Assembly: GCA_937916405.1 (NCBI GenBank)
Contig: CALFUF010000184.1
Span: 1 to 19,127 of the forward strand
Direction of reading: 5' to 3'
Length of the DNA: 19,127 nt
Source: an uncultured Prevotella sp.
Lineage (GTDB): Bacteria > Bacteroidota > Bacteroidia > Bacteroidales > Bacteroidaceae
The position numbers and the translations under genes were made by a program. Position 1 is the stretch's first letter; each line of letters starts with the position of its first letter. Positions 6,047 to 12,637 of this stretch are shown one piece after another. Below the pieces are notes generated by a model. The model was not told where the DNA came from. It made no database searches and saw only the letters and a list, made by a program, of their open reading frames with translations.

Positions 6047-8280
6047 TAGAACAACTCCTGTTGCTGGGAACCTTCGATGTGGGTTACACGATCATTAAGC
6101 TCACAAAGCTTACCGTGATTCCAACGGTCGGTAGTTCCTACTAGATAACCAGTGATACGTTGTAACTTGTCGATATGGGTGCTACCACATTTCGGACATT
6201 TCTCCAAGTGTGGTGCAGCATTCTCATAACCACAGTCCATACAACGGTTGCGATTATGGTTAACAGAACCATAACCCATATTCAACTTATCCATCATATC
6301 TACCACACTCATGATGACCTGCGGGTTATGGGTGGCGTCACCATCAATCTCCACATAGAAGATGTGTCCACCACGAGTCATCTCATGATAGGGTGCCTCC
6401 ACTTCTGCTTTATGACGAGCAGAGCACTTATAATAAACGGGGACATGATTGGAGTTGGTATAGTAGTCACGGTCTGTAACACCTGGGATAACTCCAAACT
6501 CTTTGCGGTCTTTCTTCGTGAACTTACCGCTTAGTCCTTCTGCAGGTGTTGCCAGTACAGAATAGTTATGCTGATAACGATCACAGAAATCGTTGATGCG
6601 CTGTCGCATATAACCAATAATCTTCAATCCTAGCTCTTGGGCTTCCTCACTCTCCCCATGATGTTTGCCAATAAGTGCTACAAGACACTCAGCGAGTCCG
6701 ATGAAACCAATACCGAGAGTACCTTGATTGATAACACTCTCAATGGTGTCATTAGGACTGAGCTTGTCTGCTCCAATCCAAAGACTTCTCATCAACAAGG
6801 GGAATTGTTTTACAAAGGCTGTCTTCTGGAACTGGAAACGCTCATCTAACTGCTTGGCTGCCACTTCCAGCATCTCGTCGAGCTTGGCAAAGAACTTGGC
6901 GATGCGTGCGTCCTTGTCCTTAATATCCATACACTCGATAGCCAGTCGTACGATATTAATCGTAGTAAATGAGAGATTGCCACGACCAATAGAGGTCTTC
7001 GGACCAAAACGGTTTTCAAAAACACGGGTACGGCATCCCATAGTAGCCACCTCATGCATATAACGTTTCGGATCATCGGCACGCCACTCGTCATCTTGGT
7101 TGTAAGTCGTGTCAAGATTCAGGAAATTGGGGAAGAAACGACGTGCGGTCACCTTACAAGCTAGCTGATATAGGTCGTAGTTGGGGTCTTGTGGGAGGTA
7201 ATTGACTCCTCTCTTTTTCTTCCAGATTTGGATAGGGAAGATAGCTGTCTCACCATTACCCACACCCTGATAAGTGCTGTTAAGTAATTCGCGCATTATG
7301 CAACGTCCTTCAGCAGAGGTGTCTGTACCATAGTTGATACTAGAGAATACCACCTGGTTTCCACCACGTGAATGGATGGTGTTCATATTATGAATAAAAG
7401 CCTCCATGGCTTGATGTACGCGTCCAACAGTCTTGTTGATGGCATGCTGGCGAATTCTGTCTGTACCTGTCAACTTATCGAGTGGTTGTTTGATATAGTC
7501 TAGCAAGACCTCGTCATAAAGTGCACTGTAATCTTCCCCGTTGAGATCCTCTAGTGCTTTTAGTTCCTCAATATAGGAACTGCGTACGTAGGGTGCCAAG
7601 TAGAAATCAAAAGCGGGAATCGCCTGTCCGCCATGCATCTCATTTTGAGCACACTCTAAGGATATACATGCGAGGACAGCAGCCGTCTCGATTCGTTTAG
7701 CTGGACGACTGGCACCATGTCCAGCGATAAAACCTTGTGTCAGAATATTGTCTAAAGGATGCTGAACACAGGTCAGTGATTTCGTCGGATAATAATCTTT
7801 GTCGTGAATATGCAAATAGTTATGCTCCACCGCGTCACGACTCTCAGGTGACAACAGATAGTCATCAACAAAGGGCTTGGTACTTTCTGAGGCGAACTTC
7901 ATCATCATACCAGCAGGAGTGTCGGCATTCATGTTCGCATTCTCACGAGTGACATCATTATTCTTGATGTTGACAATGTCGAGAAAAACGTCACGTGTCT
8001 TTGCCCTGCGAGCTATAGAACGTTGATTGCGATATGCGATATAGCGTTGTGCTACATCTTTTCGCGCACTTTTCATCAATTCCATTTCCACAGCATCCTG
8101 TATCTCCTCTACAGTCATCTGCGAATTACCCTTTGCGGCAATACGGTCTGTAATGGTCTGCAGCAAACGCTCATCCTCTCCCTTGTCAGTGTGTAGCATC
8201 GCTTTGCGAATGGCAGCCATGATTTTTTGTTCGTTGAATCCCACAATGCGCCCATCGCGCTTTACAACTGTTTGTATCAT
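6046..8280 (-). CDS. nrdD: Anaerobic (class III) ribonucleoside-triphosphate reductase
   Basis: A 744-residue glycyl-radical enzyme that reduces ribonucleoside triphosphates to deoxy forms without oxygen. Residues about 1-95 are an ATP-cone regulatory domain (VVKRDGRIVGFNEQKI). The catalytic barrel carries Cys171 (SLTCVQHPL) and Cys416 (MGCRTRV), which by position and context match the active-site cysteines of class III enzymes. A zinc-finger-like site is formed by Cys680, Cys683, Cys695 and Cys698. The glycyl radical is predicted at Gly711 in RITGYL, followed by DRWNHGK as in the NrdD branch that retains this C-terminal motif. Length and motif order are complete. The gene follows the GNAT-like gene by 23 bases with no promoter-like element in between, so it may be read from the tRNA promoter upstream. 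It marks an anaerobic lifestyle. Confidence 0.96.
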   Translation of the reverse strand: MIQTVVKRDGRIVGFNEQKIMAAIRKAMLHTDKGEDERLLQTITDRIAAKGNSQMTVEEIQDAVEMELMKSARKDVAQRYIAYRNQRSIARRAKTRDVFLDIVNIKNNDVTRENANMNADTPAGMMMKFASESTKPFVDDYLLSPESRDAVEHNYLHIHDKDYYPTKSLTCVQHPLDNILTQGFIAGHGASRPAKRIETAAVLACISLECAQNEMHGGQAIPAFDFYLAPYVRSSYIEELKALEDLNGEDYSALYDEVLLDYIKQPLDKLTGTDRIRQHAINKTVGRVHQAMEAFIHNMNTIHSRGGNQVVFSSINYGTDTSAEGRCIMRELLNSTYQGVGNGETAIFPIQIWKKKRGVNYLPQDPNYDLYQLACKVTARRFFPNFLNLDTTYNQDDEWRADDPKRYMHEVATMGCRTRVFENRFGPKTSIGRGNLSFTTINIVRLAIECMDIKDKDARIAKFFAKLDEMLEVAAKQLDERFQFQKTAFVKQFPLLMRSLWIGADKLSPNDTIESVINQGTLGIGFIGLAECLVALIGKHHGESEEAQELGLKIIGYMRQRINDFCDRYQHNYSVLATPAEGLSGKFTKKDRKEFGVIPGVTDRDYYTNSNHVPVYYKCSARHKAEVEAPYHEMTRGGHIFYVEIDGDATHNPQVIMSVVDMMDKLNMGYGSVNHNRNRCMDCGYENAAPHLEKCPKCGSTHIDKLQRITGYLVGTTDRWNHGKLCELNDRVTHIEGSQQQELF

Positions 8281-8303
8281 AGTATTTATATTTTGTTTTT
8301 AGT

Positions 8304-9452
8304 TTATAAGAATTTGCGATAACAGCGGTGGCGACGATGTTGGATGGATTCCAAATATTGCCACTGTCCTCTCATATGCTCATTGGATTCCATCTGGGGC
8401 ATTGCCTCTGCCCATTTGAATCCATATCGTTGGAACCATTGGATGAGATCATCGAAGATAAGAGAGTTAGCACCCTTGGAGCGGTATTCTGGCAATACGC
8501 CAATGAGTAGTAGGTCTACTACCTCTGTCTGATGCCATTTTAATATCTTAAGAAGATGCCACCACCCAAAGGGGAATAGTCTTCCATCTCGCATTTTCCT
8601 TAAAGCATTGTTGAATGATGGGAAAGTAATTCCAAAACCTATCAACTTGTGCTCGGGGGTGTTCCAGTCTTCAATACCTGTCACAAGATTCAAATCTGCC
8701 ACCTTAATATATTGATCGACAAGTTGGTTGATTTGTTTCTCAGAAAGTTGGGAATAACCATAGAGATCCTTGTAAGTGGCATTAATCACATCAAAGATTT
8801 CTTTACCTTTCCCACCTTGGAGTAGTTCCTTTCGGCTAAATTTGTGCACCTGTAGATTGTAACGGCTACGAATCATCTCGGCAATCTTATGGAACTTATC
8901 AGGTACCCTTTCAGGCACTTTTACCCGATATTCCATATAGTCATTGTCTTTCTCAAATCCACCTAACTGCTCTAAATAATGTACGTAATAAGGATAGTTG
9001 TAGTTAATGTACATAGTGGCATCCTGGTCAAAACCTTCAACCAATAATCCCTCGCGATCCATGTCAGTAAAACCCAATGGTCCCGCAATCTCTGTCATCC
9101 CCCTCTCTCTTCCCCAAGTAATCACTTGGTTTATCAAAGAACGGCAAACCTCTATGTCATCGATAAAGTCAAACCAACCGAAACGAACTTCCTTGCGTTG
9201 CCATCGTTCGTTAGCACGACGATTAATAATGGCGGCAACACGTCCGACCATTTTCCCATCACGGAATGCCATAAAATAGTCGACCTCACAGAACTCAAAA
9301 CAAGCATTCCAGTCACGCCGTAAGGTGTTCATTTCATCTGAGTATAGAAACGGAACAGCCTGCGGACAGTCACGGTATAAGTCATAATGGAACTGAACGA
9401 ATAGTTTCAGGTCCTGCAAGTTATCAACTTTTCTGATTTCTATCGGTTTCAT
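8304..9452 (-). CDS. Two-domain GNAT-like protein, substrate unknown
   Basis: A 382-residue cytoplasmic protein with two regions that look like GNAT acyltransferase folds. The N-terminal one (about 1-170) includes DYFMAFRDGKMVGRVAAIIN and a GREAL-type segment near 115-140 (MTEIAGPLGFTDMDREGLL). The C-terminal one (about 185-382) has an acetyl-CoA-loop-like motif IGVLPEYRSKGANSLIF at 317-333, where RSKGAN resembles the R/QxxGxG/A pyrophosphate loop. Such proteins are common in Bacteroidetes and are usually annotated only as N-acetyltransferases; I do not know the substrate. The only plausible start, MKPIEIRKV, lies 2 bases after the predicted 3' end of a tRNA gene on the same strand, so the mature mRNA may be almost leaderless. 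nrdD follows after 23 bases. Confidence 0.8.
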   Translation of the reverse strand: MKPIEIRKVDNLQDLKLFVQFHYDLYRDCPQAVPFLYSDEMNTLRRDWNACFEFCEVDYFMAFRDGKMVGRVAAIINRRANERWQRKEVRFGWFDFIDDIEVCRSLINQVITWGRERGMTEIAGPLGFTDMDREGLLVEGFDQDATMYINYNYPYYVHYLEQLGGFEKDNDYMEYRVKVPERVPDKFHKIAEMIRSRYNLQVHKFSRKELLQGGKGKEIFDVINATYKDLYGYSQLSEKQINQLVDQYIKVADLNLVTGIEDWNTPEHKLIGFGITFPSFNNALRKMRDGRLFPFGWWHLLKILKWHQTEVVDLLLIGVLPEYRSKGANSLIFDDLIQWFQRYGFKWAEAMPQMESNEHMRGQWQYLESIQHRRHRCYRKFL

Positions 9453-9454
9453 AG

Positions 9455-9526
9455 TACCCCGACCGAGAATCGAACTCGGAACTAAGCTTTAGGAGAGCCT
9501 TGTTATATCCATTTAACTATCAGGGC
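9455..9526 (-). tRNA. tRNA-Arg (anticodon CCU)
   Basis: The minus strand folds into a complete 72-nt cloverleaf. The acceptor stem is GCCCTGA with TCGGGGT (one G-U at the first pair and one U-G), the D-stem GTTA/TAAC, and the anticodon stem AGGCT/AGCTT around loop CTCCTAA, giving anticodon CCU, which reads AGG. A 4-base variable loop and T-stem CCGAG/CTCGG with loop TTCGATT complete it. The discriminator base is A and no CCA is encoded. A TATCTTTG promoter element lies 15 bases upstream. Confidence 0.95.
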
Positions 9527-9541
9527 TGGTCTTAGTGTTTG

Positions 9542-9549
9542 CAAAGATA
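9542..9549 (-). promoter_or_regulatory. Putative -7 promoter element of tRNA-Arg operon
   Basis: On the minus strand these bases read TATCTTTG, a full match to the Bacteroidetes TAnnTTTG element, 15 bases before the tRNA 5' end. The expected -33 position falls in the 7-bp repeat tract, where no TTTG is seen. Confidence 0.65.
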
Positions 9550-9553
9550 ATAA

Positions 9554-9588
9554 AAAGTTTAGAGTTTAGAGTTTAAAGTTTAAAGTTT
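9554..9588 (+). repeat. 7-bp tandem repeat between two divergent promoters (5 units)
   Basis: Five perfect heptamers in the order AAAGTTT, AGAGTTT, AGAGTTT, AAAGTTT, AAAGTTT. The tract lies between the two outward-facing TATCTTTG elements at 9542-9549 (minus) and 9593-9600 (plus), with 4 bases on either side, and therefore forms the -33 region of both. Confidence 0.92.
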
Positions 9589-9592
9589 TTGC

Positions 9593-9600
9593 TATCTTTG
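9593..9600 (+). promoter_or_regulatory. Putative -7 promoter element of the hydratase gene
   Basis: TATCTTTG matches TAnnTTTG and lies 22 bases before the ATG at 9623. The usual -33 TTTG is absent; the corresponding bases are in the heptamer tract. Confidence 0.65.
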
Positions 9601-9622
9601 CCACAGATTTTAAAATTTTTAA

Positions 9623-10093
9623 ATGATGGGAAAATTAGTTATTAACTCGTATGACGAGTTTGCCGCTCATTTGGGCGAGGAATTAGGTGCTTCAGAATGG
9701 TTGGAAGTAGACCAAGAGCGTATCAATTTATTTGCTGACGCGACTCTTGATCATCAATGGATTCATGTTGATGTGGCTCGAGCCAAAGAAGAGAGTCCTT
9801 ATAAAAGTACAATAGCTCATGGATACATGACATTGAGTTTGCTTCCATATATGTGGGACCAAATTATTGAGGTTCACAATATCAAGATGTTAGTGAACTA
9901 TGGTATGAATGATATGAGATTCGGTCAGCCAGTTATTACAGGAAGTCGTGTAAGACTGGTTACTAAATTACATAACATTCAGAATTTGAGAGGAATCTGT
10001 AAGGCGGAAATCAAGTTTGTCATCGAAATAGAAGGACAACGCAAGCCCGCTCTTGAGGGCATTGCGTCATTCCTCTATTACTTCGAGAATTAA
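9623..10093 (+). CDS. MaoC-type (R)-enoyl-CoA hydratase-like protein
   Basis: A 156-residue single hot-dog-fold protein. The hydratase motif is clear: FADATLDHQWIHVD (37-50) supplies the Asp43/His48 catalytic dyad, and SPYKSTIAHGYMTLSLLP (58-75) is the conserved loop and helix that follow. The family hydrates trans-2-enoyl-CoA, or dehydrates the 3-hydroxyacyl form, in fatty-acid or polyhydroxyalkanoate pathways. The substrate here is unknown, because no fatty-acid genes are adjacent. Two consecutive ATG codons (9623 and 9626) could start it. It is a single-gene transcription unit with its own promoter element. Its TAA stop overlaps the stop of ispG on the opposite strand within TTAA (10090-10093). 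Confidence 0.9.
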   Translation: MMGKLVINSYDEFAAHLGEELGASEWLEVDQERINLFADATLDHQWIHVDVARAKEESPYKSTIAHGYMTLSLLPYMWDQIIEVHNIKMLVNYGMNDMRFGQPVITGSRVRLVTKLHNIQNLRGICKAEIKFVIEIEGQRKPALEGIASFLYYFEN

Positions 10094-11481
10094 GCGAGGT
10101 CTTTGTTGATAAGCTCTAACAGCTTATCAACAGCCTCTTCTTCGGGAATATTTTTCTCTACACAGACTTTCTGTTTGTAGAGACTGATTTTACCTCTTCC
10201 TGCACCGACATATCCATAGTCGGCATCAGCCATCTCTCCAGGGCCGTTAACGATACAGCCCATAATACCAATCTTCAAGCCTACCAGATGACTTGTAGCA
10301 GCTTTGATGCGAGCGATGGTCTCTTGTAAATTATATAAGGTACGCCCGCAACCAGGACAGGAAATATATTCCGTCTTAGTGAATTTAATACGGGCTGCCT
10401 GTAGGATGGCGTCGGAAAGAGTGGAGAGTGGAGAGTTGAGAGTGGAGAGTTTGCTACCGCTTTTCAAGGTTATTTCCAGTTTCGTTGCCTTGCGGTCGAT
10501 GAGTAATCCGCCGACAGCCATTGCCGTTTTCAGTTGCAAGGTCTCCCAGTCTGGCGCATCCACCGTTATCGTGATGGTGTCATCCTTGATGGATGCCTCC
10601 GCCTCGGCACGCAGACGGGCACATTCCTCAATAGAATCGACCAATTTACGAGCGACGGGAATTTCGCATTCAGGTTCCTCACTCAATGATACACGGATTG
10701 TATCGCCAATACCCTCAGTCAATAAGGCTCCGATACCAACAGCACTTTTGATTCTGCCATCCTCGCCCTCACCAGCCTCTGTCACACCTAAGTGCAAAGG
10801 ATAGTGCATGTCTTCCTTATCCATGGTCTTTATCAACAGGCGAACCGTGGTGACCATTACGACGGTATTACTTGCCTTGATGCTAATGACGATGTCGTTA
10901 AAGTCCTCTCTCTTACAGATACGTAAAAACTCCATACAGCTCTCAACAATACCTTCGGGCGTGTCACCATAGCGTGACATGATGCGGTCGGAAAGGGATC
11001 CATGATTGACACCTATGCGGATGGCTGTGTGATGTGCTTTGCAGATTGTTAGGAAAGGTATCAGTCTCGCCTCTATTTTCTTCAATTCAGCTGCATATTC
11101 CTCATCTGTATATTCCAAATGTTTGAAGACTCGTCCAGGATCTACGTAGTTGCCTGGGTTTATTCGAACCTTTTCACAATACAGTGCAGCAACATCAGCA
11201 ACATGTGCCGTAAAATGCACGTCTGCTACCAATGGGGTATTGTAGCCGTCAGCCTTCAGACGTGTCGAGATGTTTTTCATGTTCTCAGCCTCACGAGTAC
11301 CTTGGGTGGTGAAACGTACCAGTTCACCACCAACGTCAATGATGCGCTTTGCCTGTGCCACACAACCTTCAGTATTGTTAGTGTCCACCGTACCCATTGA
11401 CTGAATGCGAATGGGATTGTTGCCACCAATCTCGATATTACCGACATGAGTGACGGAAGATAATCTTCTTTGATAGATCAT
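10090..11481 (-). CDS. ispG: 4-hydroxy-3-methylbut-2-en-1-yl diphosphate synthase, shortened middle domain
   Basis: The enzyme reductively converts MEcPP to HMBPP in the non-mevalonate isoprenoid pathway, using a [4Fe-4S] cluster. Residues about 1-285 form the TIM barrel (GGNNPIRIQSMGTVDTNN, VADVHFTAHVA, VRINPGN, GVNHGSLSDR). Residues about 370-463 form the cluster domain, with Cys375 and Cys378 (SCPGCGRT), Cys409 and Glu416 (MGCIVNGPGEMADAD). The wording EYISCPGCGRTLYNLQ is that of the plant/Bacteroidetes three-domain type. The middle A* domain is only about 85 residues here, against well over 200 as I recall for that type, giving 463 residues in total: between the roughly 370 of E. coli and the roughly 600 of the long form. 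Residues 344-355 are encoded by a 7-bp repeat. The start codon directly follows the purE stop with no base between. Confidence 0.95.
   Translation of the reverse strand: MIYQRRLSSVTHVGNIEIGGNNPIRIQSMGTVDTNNTEGCVAQAKRIIDVGGELVRFTTQGTREAENMKNISTRLKADGYNTPLVADVHFTAHVADVAALYCEKVRINPGNYVDPGRVFKHLEYTDEEYAAELKKIEARLIPFLTICKAHHTAIRIGVNHGSLSDRIMSRYGDTPEGIVESCMEFLRICKREDFNDIVISIKASNTVVMVTTVRLLIKTMDKEDMHYPLHLGVTEAGEGEDGRIKSAVGIGALLTEGIGDTIRVSLSEEPECEIPVARKLVDSIEECARLRAEAEASIKDDTITITVDAPDWETLQLKTAMAVGGLLIDRKATKLEITLKSGSKLSTLNSPLSTLSDAILQAARIKFTKTEYISCPGCGRTLYNLQETIARIKAATSHLVGLKIGIMGCIVNGPGEMADADYGYVGAGRGKISLYKQKVCVEKNIPEEEAVDKLLELINKDLA
10417..10451 (+). repeat. 7-bp tandem repeat inside ispG (5 units)
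   Basis: Five heptamers on the plus strand of the form GAGAGTK (the first is AAGAGTG, then GAGAGTG and GAGAGTT in alternation). On the coding strand the tract encodes residues 344-355 of IspG (KLSTLNSPLSTL), inside the remnant of the A* domain. Confidence 0.9.
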
Positions 11482-11988
11482 TTAGTTTGTCTTGAAATTA
11501 TATTTCACTTCAGCAAGTTCCTTGTTTGCCTTAACGATTTTCTCTTTCAGCCCATTCTTATAGTCACCAAGCCGTTGTGCAATAGCCTCATCGCTGAGAG
11601 CAAGCATCTCAACAGCAAGGATAGCTGCATTTTGAGCGCCATTAACTCCAACAGTGGCAACAGGAATGCCTGGAGGCATTTGGATGATGCTAAGCATGGC
11701 ATCAAGACCATCAAGCATACCCTTAATAGGGACACCGATGACAGGTAGGGTAGTGGAAGCGGCAATAACACCTGGTAAAGCAGCCGCCATACCGGCAGCT
11801 GCAATAATCACACGGATACCACGTCCCTTTGCATTACGAGCAAATTCTTCTACAGCCTCAGGTGTACGATGTGCTGAGAGGGCATTGACTTCAAACGGTA
11901 CCTGCATCTCATCCAGAAGTTTGCAGGCTTTCTCCATAACAGGCAGGTCACTTGTACTGCCCATGATAATGCTGACAATTGGATTCAT
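11482..11988 (-). CDS. purE: N5-carboxyaminoimidazole ribonucleotide mutase (class I PurE)
   Basis: A 168-residue purine-biosynthesis enzyme that converts N5-CAIR to CAIR. GSTSDLPVM (10-18) binds the nucleotide phosphate, SAHRTPE (38-44) contains catalytic His40, and AAAGMAAALPGV (63-74) and MPPGIPVATVGVNGAQNAA (104-122) are the other family loops. I place the start at ATG 11986-11988 (MNPIVSIIMG); the frame stays open upstream to 12057, but those residues overlap the preceding gene and are not conserved-looking. It begins 28 bases after the PAP2-like gene and ends exactly where ispG begins, which suggests translational coupling in one operon. Confidence 0.95.
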   Translation of the reverse strand: MNPIVSIIMGSTSDLPVMEKACKLLDEMQVPFEVNALSAHRTPEAVEEFARNAKGRGIRVIIAAAGMAAALPGVIAASTTLPVIGVPIKGMLDGLDAMLSIIQMPPGIPVATVGVNGAQNAAILAVEMLALSDEAIAQRLGDYKNGLKEKIVKANKELAEVKYNFKTN

Positions 11989-12016
11989 ATTTATTCGATA
12001 TTTCGTTATTTTGATA

Positions 12017-12637
12017 TTACAAGAAGAGAATGGCAATAGCCGCACAGAAGAAACCAACCCAGAATCCTCCGATAACTTGTGAGAGCGTATGTTGGCGAAG
12101 CACCATCCGACAAGTACCTAAGATACCAGCAACCACAAAAACGACACATAGCCACCATACAGGATTGAAACCTAGATATTCTGCGAAAGCGAAGAGGGCG
12201 CCACCAACACCACCGATAGCTGCAGTATGGGTAGATATCTTCCACCACACATTAATCAATGCACAAACGATTTGCACCATTAGTGCAGCAATCACAATAG
12301 ATATCATGAAATGGGGCATGTGAAGACGCTCCATGACGTATATGCAAGTGAAATAACAAACAATGGAAAGGACATAAGGCACCATACGTCGTTCCCTTTG
12401 TCCAAGTTCAATAAGGTCCCATCCTTGGTAGCGGCGATAAAAATGAATCATCAGAGTAGGCAATAGGATAGTAAACAGATAAACCATGATAAGTACTTGT
12501 AGCTTATATGACCATGGGAAGATGCTCATATAGCTGAAAGTAAATAAGGCAATTAACCCAATGATGGGAAGATAAAACGGGGTGAAGAGCATGCTGATCA
12601 CTCGTGCTGCTAATATCATTTGTTGCCGCTTTCTCAT
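12017..12637 (-). CDS. PAP2-like integral membrane protein
   Basis: A 206-residue inner-membrane protein with about six hydrophobic segments (near 8-35, 45-66, 85-102, 108-129, 138-152, 158-176 and 187-206). It keeps a partial type-2 phosphatidic acid phosphatase signature: K133 and STH at 135-137 in the middle, and R177-x5-H183-x3-Q187 near the end. The last position is Asp in catalytic PAP2 enzymes; Gln replaces it here. I associate this reduced motif with Bacteroidetes PAP2-family proteins, but activity is uncertain. A lipid phosphatase, for instance acting on undecaprenyl or phosphatidyl phosphates, is the best guess; the neighbouring ispG supplies isoprenoid precursors, a link that is only suggestive. 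The ATG overlaps the rpoN stop as ATGA. Confidence 0.75.
   Translation of the reverse strand: MRKRQQMILAARVISMLFTPFYLPIIGLIALFTFSYMSIFPWSYKLQVLIMVYLFTILLPTLMIHFYRRYQGWDLIELGQRERRMVPYVLSIVCYFTCIYVMERLHMPHFMISIVIAALMVQIVCALINVWWKISTHTAAIGGVGGALFAFAEYLGFNPVWWLCVVFVVAGILGTCRMVLRQHTLSQVIGGFWVGFFCAAIAILFL

Noticed and set aside
9455..9526. Integration site for a mobile element at the tRNA-Arg 3' end
   Set aside because: tRNA-Arg genes often serve as attachment sites, but no integrase and no repeat of the tRNA end is seen nearby; ordinary housekeeping genes flank it.
9554..9588. CRISPR-like array
   Set aside because: Units are 7 bp, directly adjacent and without spacers, and no cas genes are present.
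10304..10804. 166-codon plus-strand frame within ispG
   Set aside because: Antisense shadow of a well-conserved enzyme gene; low-complexity Ser/Ala-rich product and no start signals.
11989..12057. N-terminal extension of PurE in the same frame
   Set aside because: The 23 extra codons overlap the PAP2-like gene, and the internal ATG at 11986 gives the standard PurE N-terminus.
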